Both the position numbers and the translations under genes were made by a program. A DNA stretch of 16,774 nt. It comes from Candidatus Delongbacteria bacterium. GTDB lineage: Bacteria > CAIWAD01 > BS150m-G50. The notes below the pieces were generated by a model, which worked only from the letters and a program-made list of their open reading frames with translations, ran no database searches and was not told where the DNA came from. How positions within the stretch are numbered: position 1 is the first letter of the stretch; each line of letters begins with the position of its first letter. Of this stretch, positions 1 to 6,029 are shown piece by piece. The DNA lies in assembly GCA_016784425.1 (NCBI GenBank), contig JADHUQ010000027.1, forward strand, positions 1 to 16,774, in the 5' to 3' direction.

Positions 1-623
1 GTTTCGCGGTTGTAGTTCCAGAGCGGTTTATGCTGAAAGACCAGGGTCCAGCGTACGTCGGGATTTTCAGCCAGGGTACGCTCCACAAACTCGATTTGCT
101 CCTCGCCGATGTGGGAGGGTTTACCATCTTCGGTATTGAGGCAGAGCAGGAGCACATTCCGGTAGACAAAACTGTAATAGGATCTTCCCAGCTGTCGTTC
201 CCACTCTTCTGCCTGGACAGGATTGGTGATGTCGTGATTACCGGGGGTGTAGAAAAAGGGCATCTCTAGCCGCGCTGTCAGGCTGTGAAATTCCTCCCAC
301 TCGCTCCGCAGCTGCTCCAGCTCTTCGGTGTAACCCTCGATCAGGTCACCGACACTCATGACGAACTCCGGCTGCAACAGGTTGAGCTTGGTCACGGCGT
401 CCGCAAATACTTCCAGCCTGTGGCTACCGGTGCGATCGGCCACAATGGCAAACTGAAAGTTGTCCGGATCGTTGTTGAAGTCCAGGTGCGTCCAGGGATT
501 CACCTCCTGCACTATAATACCGGGATCGGCTGTCGGGGGGTGGGAACCGACACTGTGGGCAACAGCTGTCCCAGTAGCAGTCAGCATCAGGAGTACCGTC
601 GCAATAGAAGGCAGTTGATACAT
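1..623 (-). CDS. Secreted calcineurin-like metallophosphoesterase (3' end outside window)
   Basis: The first 207 codons are visible; the gene runs off the left edge. Residues 1-22 form a signal peptide (hydrophobic core TVLLMLTA, likely cleavage after AVA), so the enzyme should act outside the cytoplasm. Metallophosphoesterase motifs follow in order: VADRTG at 61-66, GD at 92-93, GNHD at 128-131 and HKP at 198-200. The first motif has Asp-Arg where the classical family has Asp-x-His; I recall this DRTG form as a recurrent subgroup, so the enzyme need not be inactive. AGGAGG lies 6 bases before the ATG, a strong ribosome binding site. The gene starts 17 bases after the outer-membrane barrel gene and is probably cotranscribed with it and the ECF S component. 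Substrate is unknown; a phosphate ester of the imported compound is one possibility. Confidence 0.88.
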   Translation of the reverse strand, partial: MYQLPSIATVLLMLTATGTAVAHSVGSHPPTADPGIIVQEVNPWTHLDFNNDPDNFQFAIVADRTGSHRLEVFADAVTKLNLLQPEFVMSVGDLIEGYTEELEQLRSEWEEFHSLTARLEMPFFYTPGNHDITNPVQAEEWERQLGRSYYSFVYRNVLLLCLNTEDGKPSHIGEEQIEFVERTLAENPDVRWTLVFQHKPLWNYNRE

Positions 624-640
624 GAGAATCCTCCTGTCAA

Positions 641-2611
641 CTAATTCACCAGACGCCACATAATCCCGATGATCTCGTCGCGATGCATACCGGGAATACC
701 CTCCATGGAGTAATGCTCGAAGGATAAGGGGTTCTGAAATGACCAGTAGAGAGTAAAATTGCCTTGCCGGGCGACCAGATGCAGGTAGGGAATCACCTGG
801 TCGGAGAGCGGTTCGCCGTCAGTACGGATAGCGCCCCAGGTTGAAGTTGCGCCGCAGGCCAGGTTGAAGTGCAAGGCGCCTTCATAAAAGTGACCATCCC
901 AGCGCAACTCGCTGGCAAAGCGCAGGGTGGGTAGTTCCGGATTGACCACTCCCTTGCTGTCGCGCTGCCAGGACTGCAGGGTCAACCAATGCAACTGACG
1001 GGGAAGCTGCAGATCCAGTCGCAGCTCCTCACCGTAAAGCGTAGTAGGCTGCTGCCCTACAGTAGCAGCGGAATCGACAGTAGCGTAAAGGTAAGGGAAG
1101 TCCCTGAAAGCCCAGCTCCAACCGGTCAGGGCGACTGAATGGCCGGCGGTATGCCGATAACTTACAGTCGTACTCCCACCCCGGCGGCTGCAGCTGATCG
1201 CCGCCGGATCCGGGAGGAAATCAGTCACAGCGTCTGCGCGCAGCAGGGGATAGGCTTCGCGGTACTGTTGCAGCACCTCGGCACCCCCGCGCTGCCAGCT
1301 GAAGGGGAGAAAGTCCTGACGGGAGGCCAGCTCAATACGCCATTCCAGTTGAGCCGACAATTTCAGCGCTCCCTGCAGCCAGCCGGAACGTAACCAGCGA
1401 TCCCGTTCATCTTCATAGAGCAACTCCAGACCACTTTGCAGACGCAGCCGCTCCAGTGGTGCCAGGGCGACCTGCAAGCGCCCCCTGCCCAGTCGCCGGT
1501 TGAGTCGATAGCTCTCCCCCTCAATGGCTGTGGCATCGAGTTCAGTCAACATTTGCAGACGGTCATCGGGGCTGAAACTCTTCTCCAGCAGCAGGCTGCC
1601 GAACCAGCTCCAGCTTTCCAGCCCCTGGTTGTAGGGGGATTCCTGATAGAGATGATCGCGCCGATAGCGGAAAGCGGGTCGCCACCGCCAACTGTCCGCG
1701 ACACCGGGGAGTTTCAGGGAGAATTGCTGATGTGTTTCACGCTGGAGTGTTGACAGGGGAGATTGCCACACCCCGTTATAATGACGATCCAGATTGAATT
1801 CCGCCACCAGCCAGCTGCGCCAGAACAGATATCGATACAATGCCAGGCTGGTGCAGTTGTCCCGCGCCTCACCGTTGAGCATTTTGCCGCTGAAGAACTG
1901 CTGGCGGGTCTCCCCCAGAAAAAGTCCACCCGGGAGGGGGTGTTGAGTGCGGAAGAGCACCCGGTTGTTACCGTAGAAAGCCTGGCGGTAGTCAAGATCG
2001 GATAACACAGTGTCAGGGGAGGGTTGCGCCGTTACCAGCGCCAGACCATCGGCTGTGGCCACCCTCGCACTGCGACTGAATCCGAGTTGATTCAGGTTGT
2101 AGAGCCCGGTGGCCGGATTATTCAGCACTACTCCGTCACGGGTTATCGGTAGCAGGAAGGGGGGCAGACCGCCGGAGGCCAGAAACAGGGTATGGCCTGT
2201 ATAGCCGGCTCCAACCGTCTGCACACTTCCCAGCCAGGGGGCGAGATCGAACCAGTTGGCTGCAGCGTGAAACATCAGGAGAGTGTCCAGCGGTTGCAGG
2301 TCAGTCGGTCGCATAAACAACAGGAGACTGTCCAGTGGCGGTGGCGGTACCCTTGGTTTAAGCATCTGAAGCGAATCGGTGGCTGTGGAATCGGTGACAG
2401 CGGCTCCAGGGCCAAAGGGCAGGGAAACGGTTACCGCCTCGTTATTCTCCCCGGGCTGATAGTGCAACGAATCGGTCTGGGTACTGTCAACCAACTGGCT
2501 GACCGGGTGCATCGCCTGCGACGGGAGATTGAGCAGAGAGCCATTGTCCGCCTGCGCAAACCGCAGGTAACTGCAAAACACCAGCAGTATCAACAGCAAC
2601 TTACCGGTCAT
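641..2611 (-). CDS. Outer-membrane beta-barrel protein with a reduced TonB-receptor-like plug
   Basis: A 656-residue protein. It starts with a signal peptide (LLLILLVFCSYL core, cleavage probably after AQA near residue 21). A Ser/Thr/Asp/Pro-rich linker follows (about 22-110) with a repeated PLDSLLLF / PLDTLLMF pair. Residues about 120-195 look like a shortened TonB plug: WLGSVQ, then a segment containing TRDGVVLNNPATG and LYNLNQLG, matching the usual 'DGvplndp.tG..dLn' pattern. The remaining roughly 450 residues alternate polar and aromatic/hydrophobic residues, as in transmembrane beta strands, and end in a strand (IIGIMWRLVN). No clear TonB box was seen. Its ATG overlaps the stop of the upstream ECF S gene by 4 bases (ATGA), so the two are probably translationally coupled. 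A porin-like protein of unknown function is the alternative. Fold confidence is good; substrate is unknown. Confidence 0.72.
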   Translation of the reverse strand: MTGKLLLILLVFCSYLRFAQADNGSLLNLPSQAMHPVSQLVDSTQTDSLHYQPGENNEAVTVSLPFGPGAAVTDSTATDSLQMLKPRVPPPPLDSLLLFMRPTDLQPLDTLLMFHAAANWFDLAPWLGSVQTVGAGYTGHTLFLASGGLPPFLLPITRDGVVLNNPATGLYNLNQLGFSRSARVATADGLALVTAQPSPDTVLSDLDYRQAFYGNNRVLFRTQHPLPGGLFLGETRQQFFSGKMLNGEARDNCTSLALYRYLFWRSWLVAEFNLDRHYNGVWQSPLSTLQRETHQQFSLKLPGVADSWRWRPAFRYRRDHLYQESPYNQGLESWSWFGSLLLEKSFSPDDRLQMLTELDATAIEGESYRLNRRLGRGRLQVALAPLERLRLQSGLELLYEDERDRWLRSGWLQGALKLSAQLEWRIELASRQDFLPFSWQRGGAEVLQQYREAYPLLRADAVTDFLPDPAAISCSRRGGSTTVSYRHTAGHSVALTGWSWAFRDFPYLYATVDSAATVGQQPTTLYGEELRLDLQLPRQLHWLTLQSWQRDSKGVVNPELPTLRFASELRWDGHFYEGALHFNLACGATSTWGAIRTDGEPLSDQVIPYLHLVARQGNFTLYWSFQNPLSFEHYSMEGIPGMHRDEIIGIMWRLVN

Positions 2612-3159
2612 CTGGCTACCTCCGCCCTGCTGCCGATCAATCTGATCACTGGACGACTGAGAAAGGCAAACACGATGAAATTCAGACCCAGGTGAATTGC
2701 ACTCCAGGGAATTCCCAGTATCAGGTAGGCCAGGAGTCCCTGCTCTCCCACACCGAAAACCAGTACCGTCGCCAGTGCCGCCAGCAATTCATAAAACAGT
2801 GTCAAAAGCGCACCGGTCAAACCGATCACCCAGAAAGGCAGCCGGACCAGTCGCTTTCCAATCAGCCCCCCGACAGCGCCGATCAGAGCGAAACTTATAA
2901 TCTGGGCCAGAAAAAGTGGTGGAATAGCCAGTCCGGAACCGAGGGGATTCAGACCGGAGAAAAGTCCTTCGCCGATGAGTCCCACCAGTAGCCCGGAACG
3001 AACACCCAGCAGGACACCCGCCATGAAAACTGTAAAAGTGATCAGCTCCACATTGGGAATTTCCACCAGGGCAAACCCGAGCGCAGCCGCCAGCGCAGCA
3101 AACAGCGCTGTCATGATCATACTGCGCAGCGATTGCAGTCGTGTGGTCAGGTCGGTCAT
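2608..3159 (-). CDS. ECF-type transporter S component (substrate-binding membrane subunit)
   Basis: A 183-residue, very hydrophobic protein with about five or six membrane segments (roughly 13-33, 39-62, 80-101, 108-135, 141-170). The first helix carries Ala18-x3-Ala22-x3-Ala26, the small-residue pattern that in S components packs against EcfT. IPNVELITFTVF (34-45) and NPLGSGLAIPPLFLAQ (71-86) resemble motifs I recall from vitamin-type S components. No EcfT or ATPase gene is nearby, so it would use a shared (group II) energy module encoded elsewhere. It is the first gene of a block with the barrel and the phosphoesterase, just downstream of the rplS terminator. A GGA-containing purine stretch lies upstream of the ATG; I could not pick a convincing promoter in 3160-3280 and saw no TPP or cobalamin riboswitch motif there. 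Substrate is not predictable by eye. Confidence 0.75.
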   Translation of the reverse strand: MTDLTTRLQSLRSMIMTALFAALAAALGFALVEIPNVELITFTVFMAGVLLGVRSGLLVGLIGEGLFSGLNPLGSGLAIPPLFLAQIISFALIGAVGGLIGKRLVRLPFWVIGLTGALLTLFYELLAALATVLVFGVGEQGLLAYLILGIPWSAIHLGLNFIVFAFLSRPVIRLIGSRAEVAR

Positions 3160-3275
3160 CTGCTGTTTCCAGGCCTTTGCTGCTTAAAAGTGCCCTAATG
3201 TACAAAGCAATTGCAGCGCTGAACAGGCTTTTTGCATGTGCGGGTTACAGAGGGATTTATTATTGCGGTAAATAC

Positions 3276-3299
3276 AAAAAAACCCGGTATAAAACCGGG
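3276..3299 (-). terminator. Rho-independent terminator after rplS
   Basis: On the minus strand ACCGGG...wait-free reading gives stem CCCGGT / ACCGGG (6 perfect pairs, 3283-3288 with 3294-3299), a 5-base loop, and then seven U residues (3276-3282). It sits about 35 bases past the rplS stop and ends the ffh-rplS operon before the ECF block. The plus-strand side lacks a comparable U run, so it points one way. Confidence 0.88.
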
Positions 3300-3332
3300 C
3301 TTTAGATTCCAACCAACTGGGGGTAGAGATAG

Positions 3333-3680
3333 CTAGTCCCGTTTCTTCTCTTTTATGCGGGCGGCCTTGCCGGTACGCTCGCGCAGGTAATAGAGACGAG
3401 CGCGACGGACTTTACCCTTACGCTGAATCACCATTTTATCAATATTGTGGCTGTAGAGGGGGAAGATCCTCTCAACTTTGACACCGTTGGAGGTTTTTGC
3501 CACTGTAACAGTGGAGTTATTGCCCTTGCCCTTCATCTGTATCACGGTACCGGTGAAAACCTGGATCCGCTCTTTGTCACCTTCACGTATCCAGACATGA
3601 ACCTCCAGAGTATCTCCTGGATCAATGTCAGGGATCTCAAAATCTTTGGTCTGCGGCAGCGCCGCTTCTACCTTGTCCAT
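3333..3680 (-). CDS. rplS: 50S ribosomal protein L19
   Basis: A 115-residue protein, the normal family length. Landmarks are GDTLEVHVWIREGDKERIQ near residues 22-40, then FTGTVIQMKGKG, GVKVERIFPLYSHNIDK, and a basic C-terminal end RRARLYYLRERTGKAARIKE. L19 sits at the interface of the 30S and 50S subunits. GAGGAAG lies just before the ATG. It is the last gene of the ffh-rpsP-khpA-rimM-trmD-rplS operon and begins 17 bases after trmD, the usual trmD-rplS order in bacteria. A terminator follows. Confidence 0.98.
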   Translation of the reverse strand: MDKVEAALPQTKDFEIPDIDPGDTLEVHVWIREGDKERIQVFTGTVIQMKGKGNNSTVTVAKTSNGVKVERIFPLYSHNIDKMVIQRKGKVRRARLYYLRERTGKAARIKEKKRD

Positions 3681-3697
3681 AAGGCTTCCTCGCTGAT

Positions 3698-4387
3698 TTA
3701 TTCTCTTCTCTTTTTATTATCGAGCAAATCACTACGCCGTTGTAGTGTTCGTTTCAGTCGTTCTTCTTCCCGCCAGGCCGCAATATTGGCATGATGTCCG
3801 GAAAGCAGTATTTCCGGTACTTCCCGCCCGCGATACTCTGCGGGTCGCGTGAAAAGCGGTTCCTCCAGTAACCCATCCTCAAAGGAGTCGGAACGGGCGG
3901 AGTCTTCATCGCCCAGCACACCAGGCTGCAACCTCACGACCGAATCGACAATGGCCATGGCCGGGATCTCGCCACCGGTCAGAACAAAATCCCCCAGTGA
4001 AATTTCCTCGTCCACCCAGCGGTCAATAACACGCTGATCGATCCCCTTATAATGACCGCAGATAATTATCATGCGTTCCAGGAGGCTCAATTCATGCGCG
4101 CGGGCCTGGGTGTAGGGAGTACCGTTGGCCGCGGTCAGAATTACCGGTACTGCAGCCTCCCCCTTGATAGACTCCAGCGCGTGATACAATGGTTCCGGTT
4201 TAAGAACCATGCCGGCACCACCCCCAAACGGATAGTCGTCCACCTGGCGATGCTTGTCCGTAGCGTACTCCCTTAAGTCGTGCAATCGGATAGTAACGCT
4301 GCCCATTTCCTCCGCCCGTCTCAGGATCGACTCACTGAATGGACCCTGGAACATGCCAGGAAAGATGGATATGATGTCTATCTGCAT
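3698..4387 (-). CDS. trmD: tRNA (guanine-37-N1)-methyltransferase TrmD
   Basis: A 229-residue SPOUT-class methyltransferase that makes m1G37 in tRNA from S-adenosylmethionine, which prevents +1 frameshifting. Visible motifs are DDYPFGGGAGMVLKPEP (50-66), the AdoMet knot region ISLGDFVLTGGE (129-140), PGVLGDE (155-161) and SFEDGLLEEPLFTRP (168-182). Asp171 matches the proposed catalytic Asp169 of the E. coli enzyme, and Arg152 its Arg154. The usual GRYEGIDERV is GHYKGIDQRV here (111-120), so the position of E. coli Glu116 is Lys; I recall this form from Bacteroidetes. The gene follows rimM by 28 bases. No clear Shine-Dalgarno sequence precedes the ATG (the nearby bases read GACCTCCCACAATC), so initiation may depend on coupling to rimM or be weak. 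Confidence 0.97.
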   Translation of the reverse strand: MQIDIISIFPGMFQGPFSESILRRAEEMGSVTIRLHDLREYATDKHRQVDDYPFGGGAGMVLKPEPLYHALESIKGEAAVPVILTAANGTPYTQARAHELSLLERMIIICGHYKGIDQRVIDRWVDEEISLGDFVLTGGEIPAMAIVDSVVRLQPGVLGDEDSARSDSFEDGLLEEPLFTRPAEYRGREVPEILLSGHHANIAAWREEERLKRTLQRRSDLLDNKKRRE

Positions 4388-4415
4388 GATTGTGGGAGGT
4401 CTTGATTGAAAAGAA

Positions 4416-4946
4416 CTAGATCAGACCTGTTGGCAGGTCTACCGTGATAATTCTCCGGTCCAGGTCGACGGCGCTGATGAACTCCGGTTTGAAAGGAATC
4501 AACACCTCGTCATCAGACCGCTCCGGTGAGGGATTGCTGAGACCAACAACCAGCAGGCAGCCGGATGGCACATCCATCAGGTCCCGGACAATCCCAAGTT
4601 TATCACCGTCAATACTATGCACCACGCAATCCAGCAGGTCCCGCTGGTAATACTTACCCTCTGCCAGCTGGTGCATCTGTGCACGCTTGATAAAAAGATC
4701 GTTACCAACCAGCTGTTGCGCATCCTCGCGGCTGTCGATCCCCTCCAGCATGAGGAAAGCAGTTGTTCCGCTGGGGGAGCATTTCAGAACTTCGCGTGGC
4801 TCAAACTGTAGCGGTTGAGACTGGATATGCAAAATATCAAAGTCACACAGCCCCTCCGGGAAATCACTGTAAGGCATAACCTTGATTTCCCCTTTCAGAC
4901 CGCGCGTCTTGAGTACCCGGCAGATTTCAATGTAGTCCTGCAGCAT
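4416..4946 (-). CDS. rimM: Ribosome maturation factor RimM
   Basis: A 176-residue protein of typical RimM length. The N-terminal RimM domain (about 5-92) opens with ICRVLKTRGLKGEIKV, matching the 'vGri..phGlkGEv.V' signature, though Arg replaces the usual His. The C-terminal PRC-barrel (about 96-176) contains EGKYYQRDLLDC, the linker VPSGCLLVV, and ends LIPFKPEFI...VDLPTGLI. RimM helps mature the 30S head around S19 and 16S helices 31/33b. Neighbours khpA (14 bases upstream) and trmD support the call. GAGG lies only 2 bases before the ATG, a short spacing, but the ATG fits the expected protein start. Confidence 0.96.
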   Translation of the reverse strand: MLQDYIEICRVLKTRGLKGEIKVMPYSDFPEGLCDFDILHIQSQPLQFEPREVLKCSPSGTTAFLMLEGIDSREDAQQLVGNDLFIKRAQMHQLAEGKYYQRDLLDCVVHSIDGDKLGIVRDLMDVPSGCLLVVGLSNPSPERSDDEVLIPFKPEFISAVDLDRRIITVDLPTGLI

Positions 4947-4960
4947 TACCTCAGGCAGAA

Positions 4961-5329
4961 CTAAAGTTCCGGGGTCTCAGATTCACCCTCTTCCGGCTCG
5001 TCGAAAGCATCATCATCGCCGCGAGTGTCATCGTCGACGTGAACCTCCCCGGCCGACTCATCATCAACTGCGGCATAATCATCATCCGGGGGAGGGCGAT
5101 CCTCTTTGATGATCAGGGCTGAACGCTGTCCGTGCAGCGAACTGGCGGCTTGCAGCAGAGTGCGCAGGGCACGGGCGTTGCCGCCCTTCTTGCCGATTAC
5201 CCGACCGATGTCCCCCTCAGCGACTTCCAACTCGTAAGTTTCTCGCCGTTCATCCTCAAGCAGAGTGACCCGTACCTGGTCCGGTTCTTTGACGAGATGC
5301 TTGACTACGAACTCGATGAACTCGTGCAT
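4961..5329 (-). CDS. khpA: KhpA-type KH-domain RNA-binding protein with long acidic tail
   Basis: Residues 1-75 are a single type II KH domain: FIEFVVKHLVKEPDQVRV at the start and GRVIGKKGGNARALRTLLQ holding the GxxG loop (Gly46-Lys-Lys-Gly49). KhpA family members are usually about 75-85 residues; this one has 122. Residues 76-122 form a low-complexity tail in which 22 of 47 residues are Asp or Glu, including runs DDD at 82, 99 and 105. The frame continues smoothly from the domain, so a frameshift artefact is unlikely. AGGAGG lies 4 bases before the ATG. Position between rpsP and rimM is the classic site for this gene. In other bacteria KhpA partners with KhpB and binds many RNAs. The tail's role is unknown; it could limit non-specific RNA binding. 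Confidence 0.93.
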   Translation of the reverse strand: MHEFIEFVVKHLVKEPDQVRVTLLEDERRETYELEVAEGDIGRVIGKKGGNARALRTLLQAASSLHGQRSALIIKEDRPPPDDDYAAVDDESAGEVHVDDDTRGDDDAFDEPEEGESETPEL

Positions 5330-5365
5330 GTGGCCTCCTGGAAATGTTGAGGCACTGGTCAGATC

Positions 5366-5971
5366 CTACTCGGCAGCCTCTTTTGAGCTGTCAGCTTCTG
5401 CATCGGCTTCCACGGCCTTCTCCGGTTCAGCTACGGGCTCTACATCCGCTGCTTTTTCCGGTTCTTCCGTCTCAGCTTCCGGTTTCGGCTCCGGCTCAGG
5501 TTCAGGCTCAGGTTCAGGCTTAGGCTCAGGCTCAGGCGCAGTGACTGCGTCAACTTCAGCCGGTGCATCAGCTTTGGCAGCCTTTTCTGCGGCCTTCTCC
5601 AACTTAGCCTGCTTCTCAGCAGCCTCATCTTGTATCTTCTTGAGTCGCTTCTGGTTAGCTTCGTCCCACTCGGCAATAATGGCAGCTTTGCGTTCATCGT
5701 CCGCGTTCGCCTTCTCCAGGGCGAATTTTAACAGAACACCTGTCTGTTTCAGCAGATTGCGGACAGCCGGTGAAAGGGTTGCGCCGACACGCAGCCACTT
5801 GAGGGCCAGCTCCTCCTCCACCTTGACGAGGGAGGGATTGGGCATCGGGTCGTAAAAACCGATGCTCTCGATGTATCTGCCATCCCGCCTTTTGCGAGAA
5901 TCTATGGCAACGATCCTATAGAAAGGGCGCTTACGACGACCCATCCGGGTCATTCTTAATGTAACTGACAA
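5366..5971 (-). CDS. rpsP: 30S ribosomal protein S16 with long charged C-terminal extension
   Basis: Residues 1-82 are S16: VTLRMTRMGRRKRPFYRIVA, DSRKRRDGRYIESIGFYDP and LKWLRVGATLSPAVRNLL. The protein is 201 residues, against about 75-90 for compact S16 proteins. After the domain comes a Lys/Ala/Glu-rich probable helix (about 83-137, with EKQAKLEKAAEKAAK), then an alternating Glu-Pro segment (147-165) and an acidic tail ending SSKEAAE. Long S16 tails are known in Bacteroidetes relatives. The start is a TTG: GGAGG lies 5 bases upstream, and only this start gives the expected first strand (MSVTLRMTRMG). The next ATG would remove six residues of the fold. It lies between ffh and khpA in a conserved operon. 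Confidence 0.96.
   Translation of the reverse strand: MSVTLRMTRMGRRKRPFYRIVAIDSRKRRDGRYIESIGFYDPMPNPSLVKVEEELALKWLRVGATLSPAVRNLLKQTGVLLKFALEKANADDERKAAIIAEWDEANQKRLKKIQDEAAEKQAKLEKAAEKAAKADAPAEVDAVTAPEPEPKPEPEPEPEPEPKPEAETEEPEKAADVEPVAEPEKAVEADAEADSSKEAAE
5481..5540. repeat. Hexamer tandem repeat inside rpsP (about 10 units)
   Basis: Ten 6-base units on the plus strand, mostly GGCTCA and GGTTCA with variants GGTTTC, GGCTCC, GGCTTA and GGCGCA. Two codons per unit give the alternating Glu-Pro (occasionally Lys-Pro) segment of the S16 tail. Because the unit is a multiple of 3, copy-number change would lengthen or shorten the tail without breaking the frame. Confidence 0.9.
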
Positions 5972-5976
5972 TTATG

Positions 5977-5981
5977 CCTCC
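5977..5981 (-). promoter_or_regulatory. Ribosome binding site that fixes the rpsP TTG start
   Basis: GGAGG on the minus strand, five bases before TTG at 5971. The first ATG lies 18 bases farther in and has no good Shine-Dalgarno at the right distance. Confidence 0.8.
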
Positions 5982-6029
5982 AAAGTTTCTTAAGTATATA
6001 TTTTCAGTTATTTGCCTGCAAGAGTATTT

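Noticed and set aside
3160..3280. Riboswitch before the ECF S component gene (TPP, cobalamin or FMN type).
   Set aside because: The space between the rplS terminator and the start is only about 115 bases and I found none of the conserved boxes of these riboswitches.
4416..4946. Inactive RimM because Arg replaces the usual His in the first motif.
   Set aside because: Both domains are otherwise complete and in frame, and the position tolerates substitution; there is no sign of decay.
5265..5855. Long plus-strand open frame opposite rpsP, rich in Ser, Gly and Ala.
   Set aside because: It is the antisense reading of the S16 gene; its Gly-Ser repeats simply mirror the Glu-Pro codons. No ribosome binding site or homology supports it.
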